A DNA stretch of 15,221 nt from Actinomycetes bacterium. GTDB taxonomy: Bacteria > Actinomycetota > Acidimicrobiia > Acidimicrobiales > CADCSY01. Within the stretch, counting starts at the first letter, position 1; each line of letters opens with the position of its first letter. The notes beneath the pieces are model-generated. The model searched no databases, had not been told where the DNA came from, and was given only the letters and a program-made list of their open reading frames with translations. The DNA lies in contig JAODBP010000151.1 in the NCBI GenBank assembly GCA_025464025.1, forward strand, positions 1 to 15,221, written 5' to 3'. Below, in pieces: positions 14,628 through 15,221 of this stretch. The position numbers were made by a program, and so were the translations under genes.

Positions 14628-15221
14628 CTAGGCGTCGTCGAAGGGTTCGAGCCGATCCTCGTCGCCGTCCTCGAACCGCTCGGCACCGACCGGGACCAGG
14701 TCGTCCTGGTCGAGGTCATCCTGGTTGAACGGCTCGGGCTGGAGCTCGGGCCGCGACTCCGGCACAGGCACCCGGGCGTAGGTCACCGGCTCGTCGCCGG
14801 CCGGGGCCAGCCGGAACTGGCCGACCAGGCGGGTGAGCTCGTCGGCCATGCGGGCCAGCTCGTCGGCCGCGGCGAGCGTGTTCGACGCGCCCTCGGCGGC
14901 CTCGCCGGCGGCGGTGGCCACGTTCGACACGTTGCCGGCGATCTCCGACGCCCCGCGGGCCGCCTCGGTCACGTTGCGACCGATCTCGTTGGTGGTGGCG
15001 GTCTGCTCCTCGACCGCCGAGGCGATCGTGGTCTGGATGTCGTTGATCTGGGAGATCACGGCGGTGATCTCGCCGATGGCCGCGGTCGCGGCCTGGGCGT
15101 CGCCCTGGATCGCCGTGATCTTGCCGGCGATGTCCTCGGTGGCCTCGGCGGTCTGCTTGGCCAGCTCCTTGACCTCGTTGGCCACCACGGCGAAGCCCTT
15201 GCCGGCCTCGCCGGCGCGGGC
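14628..15221 (-). CDS. Methyl-accepting chemotaxis protein (MCP-3), C-terminal part
   Basis: Only the last ~197 residues are in the window; the frame is open to the edge and starts within the signalling tip ([17 protein letters not shown]). The remaining signalling helix closely matches MCP-1 and MCP-2, so this is a third tandem paralogue. The tail is different: after LVGQFRLAP it continues for about 55 residues rich in Asp, Glu and Pro, with two EPF tripeptides (in EPFNQ and near the end, LEPFDDA). An acidic flexible tail could be an adaptor or a tether for adaptation enzymes, but the NWETF-type consensus is not present. The sensor domain cannot be described from this window. Confidence 0.93.
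   Translation of the reverse strand, partial: ARAGEAGKGFAVVANEVKELAKQTAEATEDIAGKITAIQGDAQAATAAIGEITAVISQINDIQTTIASAVEEQTATTNEIGRNVTEAARGASEIAGNVSNVATAAGEAAEGASNTLAAADELARMADELTRLVGQFRLAPAGDEPVTYARVPVPESRPELQPEPFNQDDLDQDDLVPVGAERFEDGDEDRLEPFDDA

Overview
The window looks like a chromosomal piece of a motile, very GC-rich actinobacterium. An Acidimicrobiia-type lineage is my best guess, made from gene content, strong C/G-ending codon bias and leaderless promoter geometry; no phylogeny was run. It holds the tail of a flagellar operon, a short block of unrelated metabolic and regulatory genes, and a chemotaxis operon followed by tandem chemoreceptor genes. There are no rRNA or tRNA genes, IS elements or CRISPR arrays.

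Region 1 (about 1-4790, + strand): a 5'-truncated flhA is followed by a degenerate FlhF-like protein that has lost its GTPase motifs, a PilZ protein with an intact c-di-GMP site, a 93-residue membrane protein, and a response regulator-diguanylate cyclase with intact GGEEF and I-site. Every junction is an overlap, so this is almost certainly one translationally coupled operon. It places a maker and a sensor of c-di-GMP next to the flagellar export gate. The first ~310 bases of flhA differ from everything after them in codon use and protein flavour, which suggests a recombination or assembly breakpoint.

Region 2 (about 4791-7081, + strand): a PhyH-type dioxygenase, an APH-type kinase, an ArsR-type repressor and an AHSA1/SRPBCC protein. 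The first three genes each start at GTG, 6-7 nt after a TANNNT box, so they may be expressed as leaderless mRNAs. A palindrome overlaps the -10 of the arsR-SRPBCC pair and is a likely autoregulatory operator.

Region 3 (7088-7137): a perfect 50-bp palindrome with no loop lies between the converging Region 2 and Region 4 genes and probably ends transcription from both sides.

Region 4 (7149-10848, - strand): cheY-cheB-cheR-cheX-cheY and a last gene that I read as a divergent second CheX-like phosphatase (ExxN motif). Spacing is tight throughout. cheA, cheW and cheD are not in the window.

Region 5 (10893-15221, - strand): three paralogous methyl-accepting chemotaxis proteins, the third cut by the window edge. 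Each has its own hairpin terminator. The two complete genes also share a conserved ~70-nt leader with a GCTCAGGT element, which is also found before the cheY-led operon. Signalling halves are nearly identical while the sensor halves and C-terminal tails differ. No wholly unknown system was recognised; the strongest leads are the pseudo-GTPase FlhF, the second CheX-like gene, the loopless palindrome and the shared chemotaxis leader.
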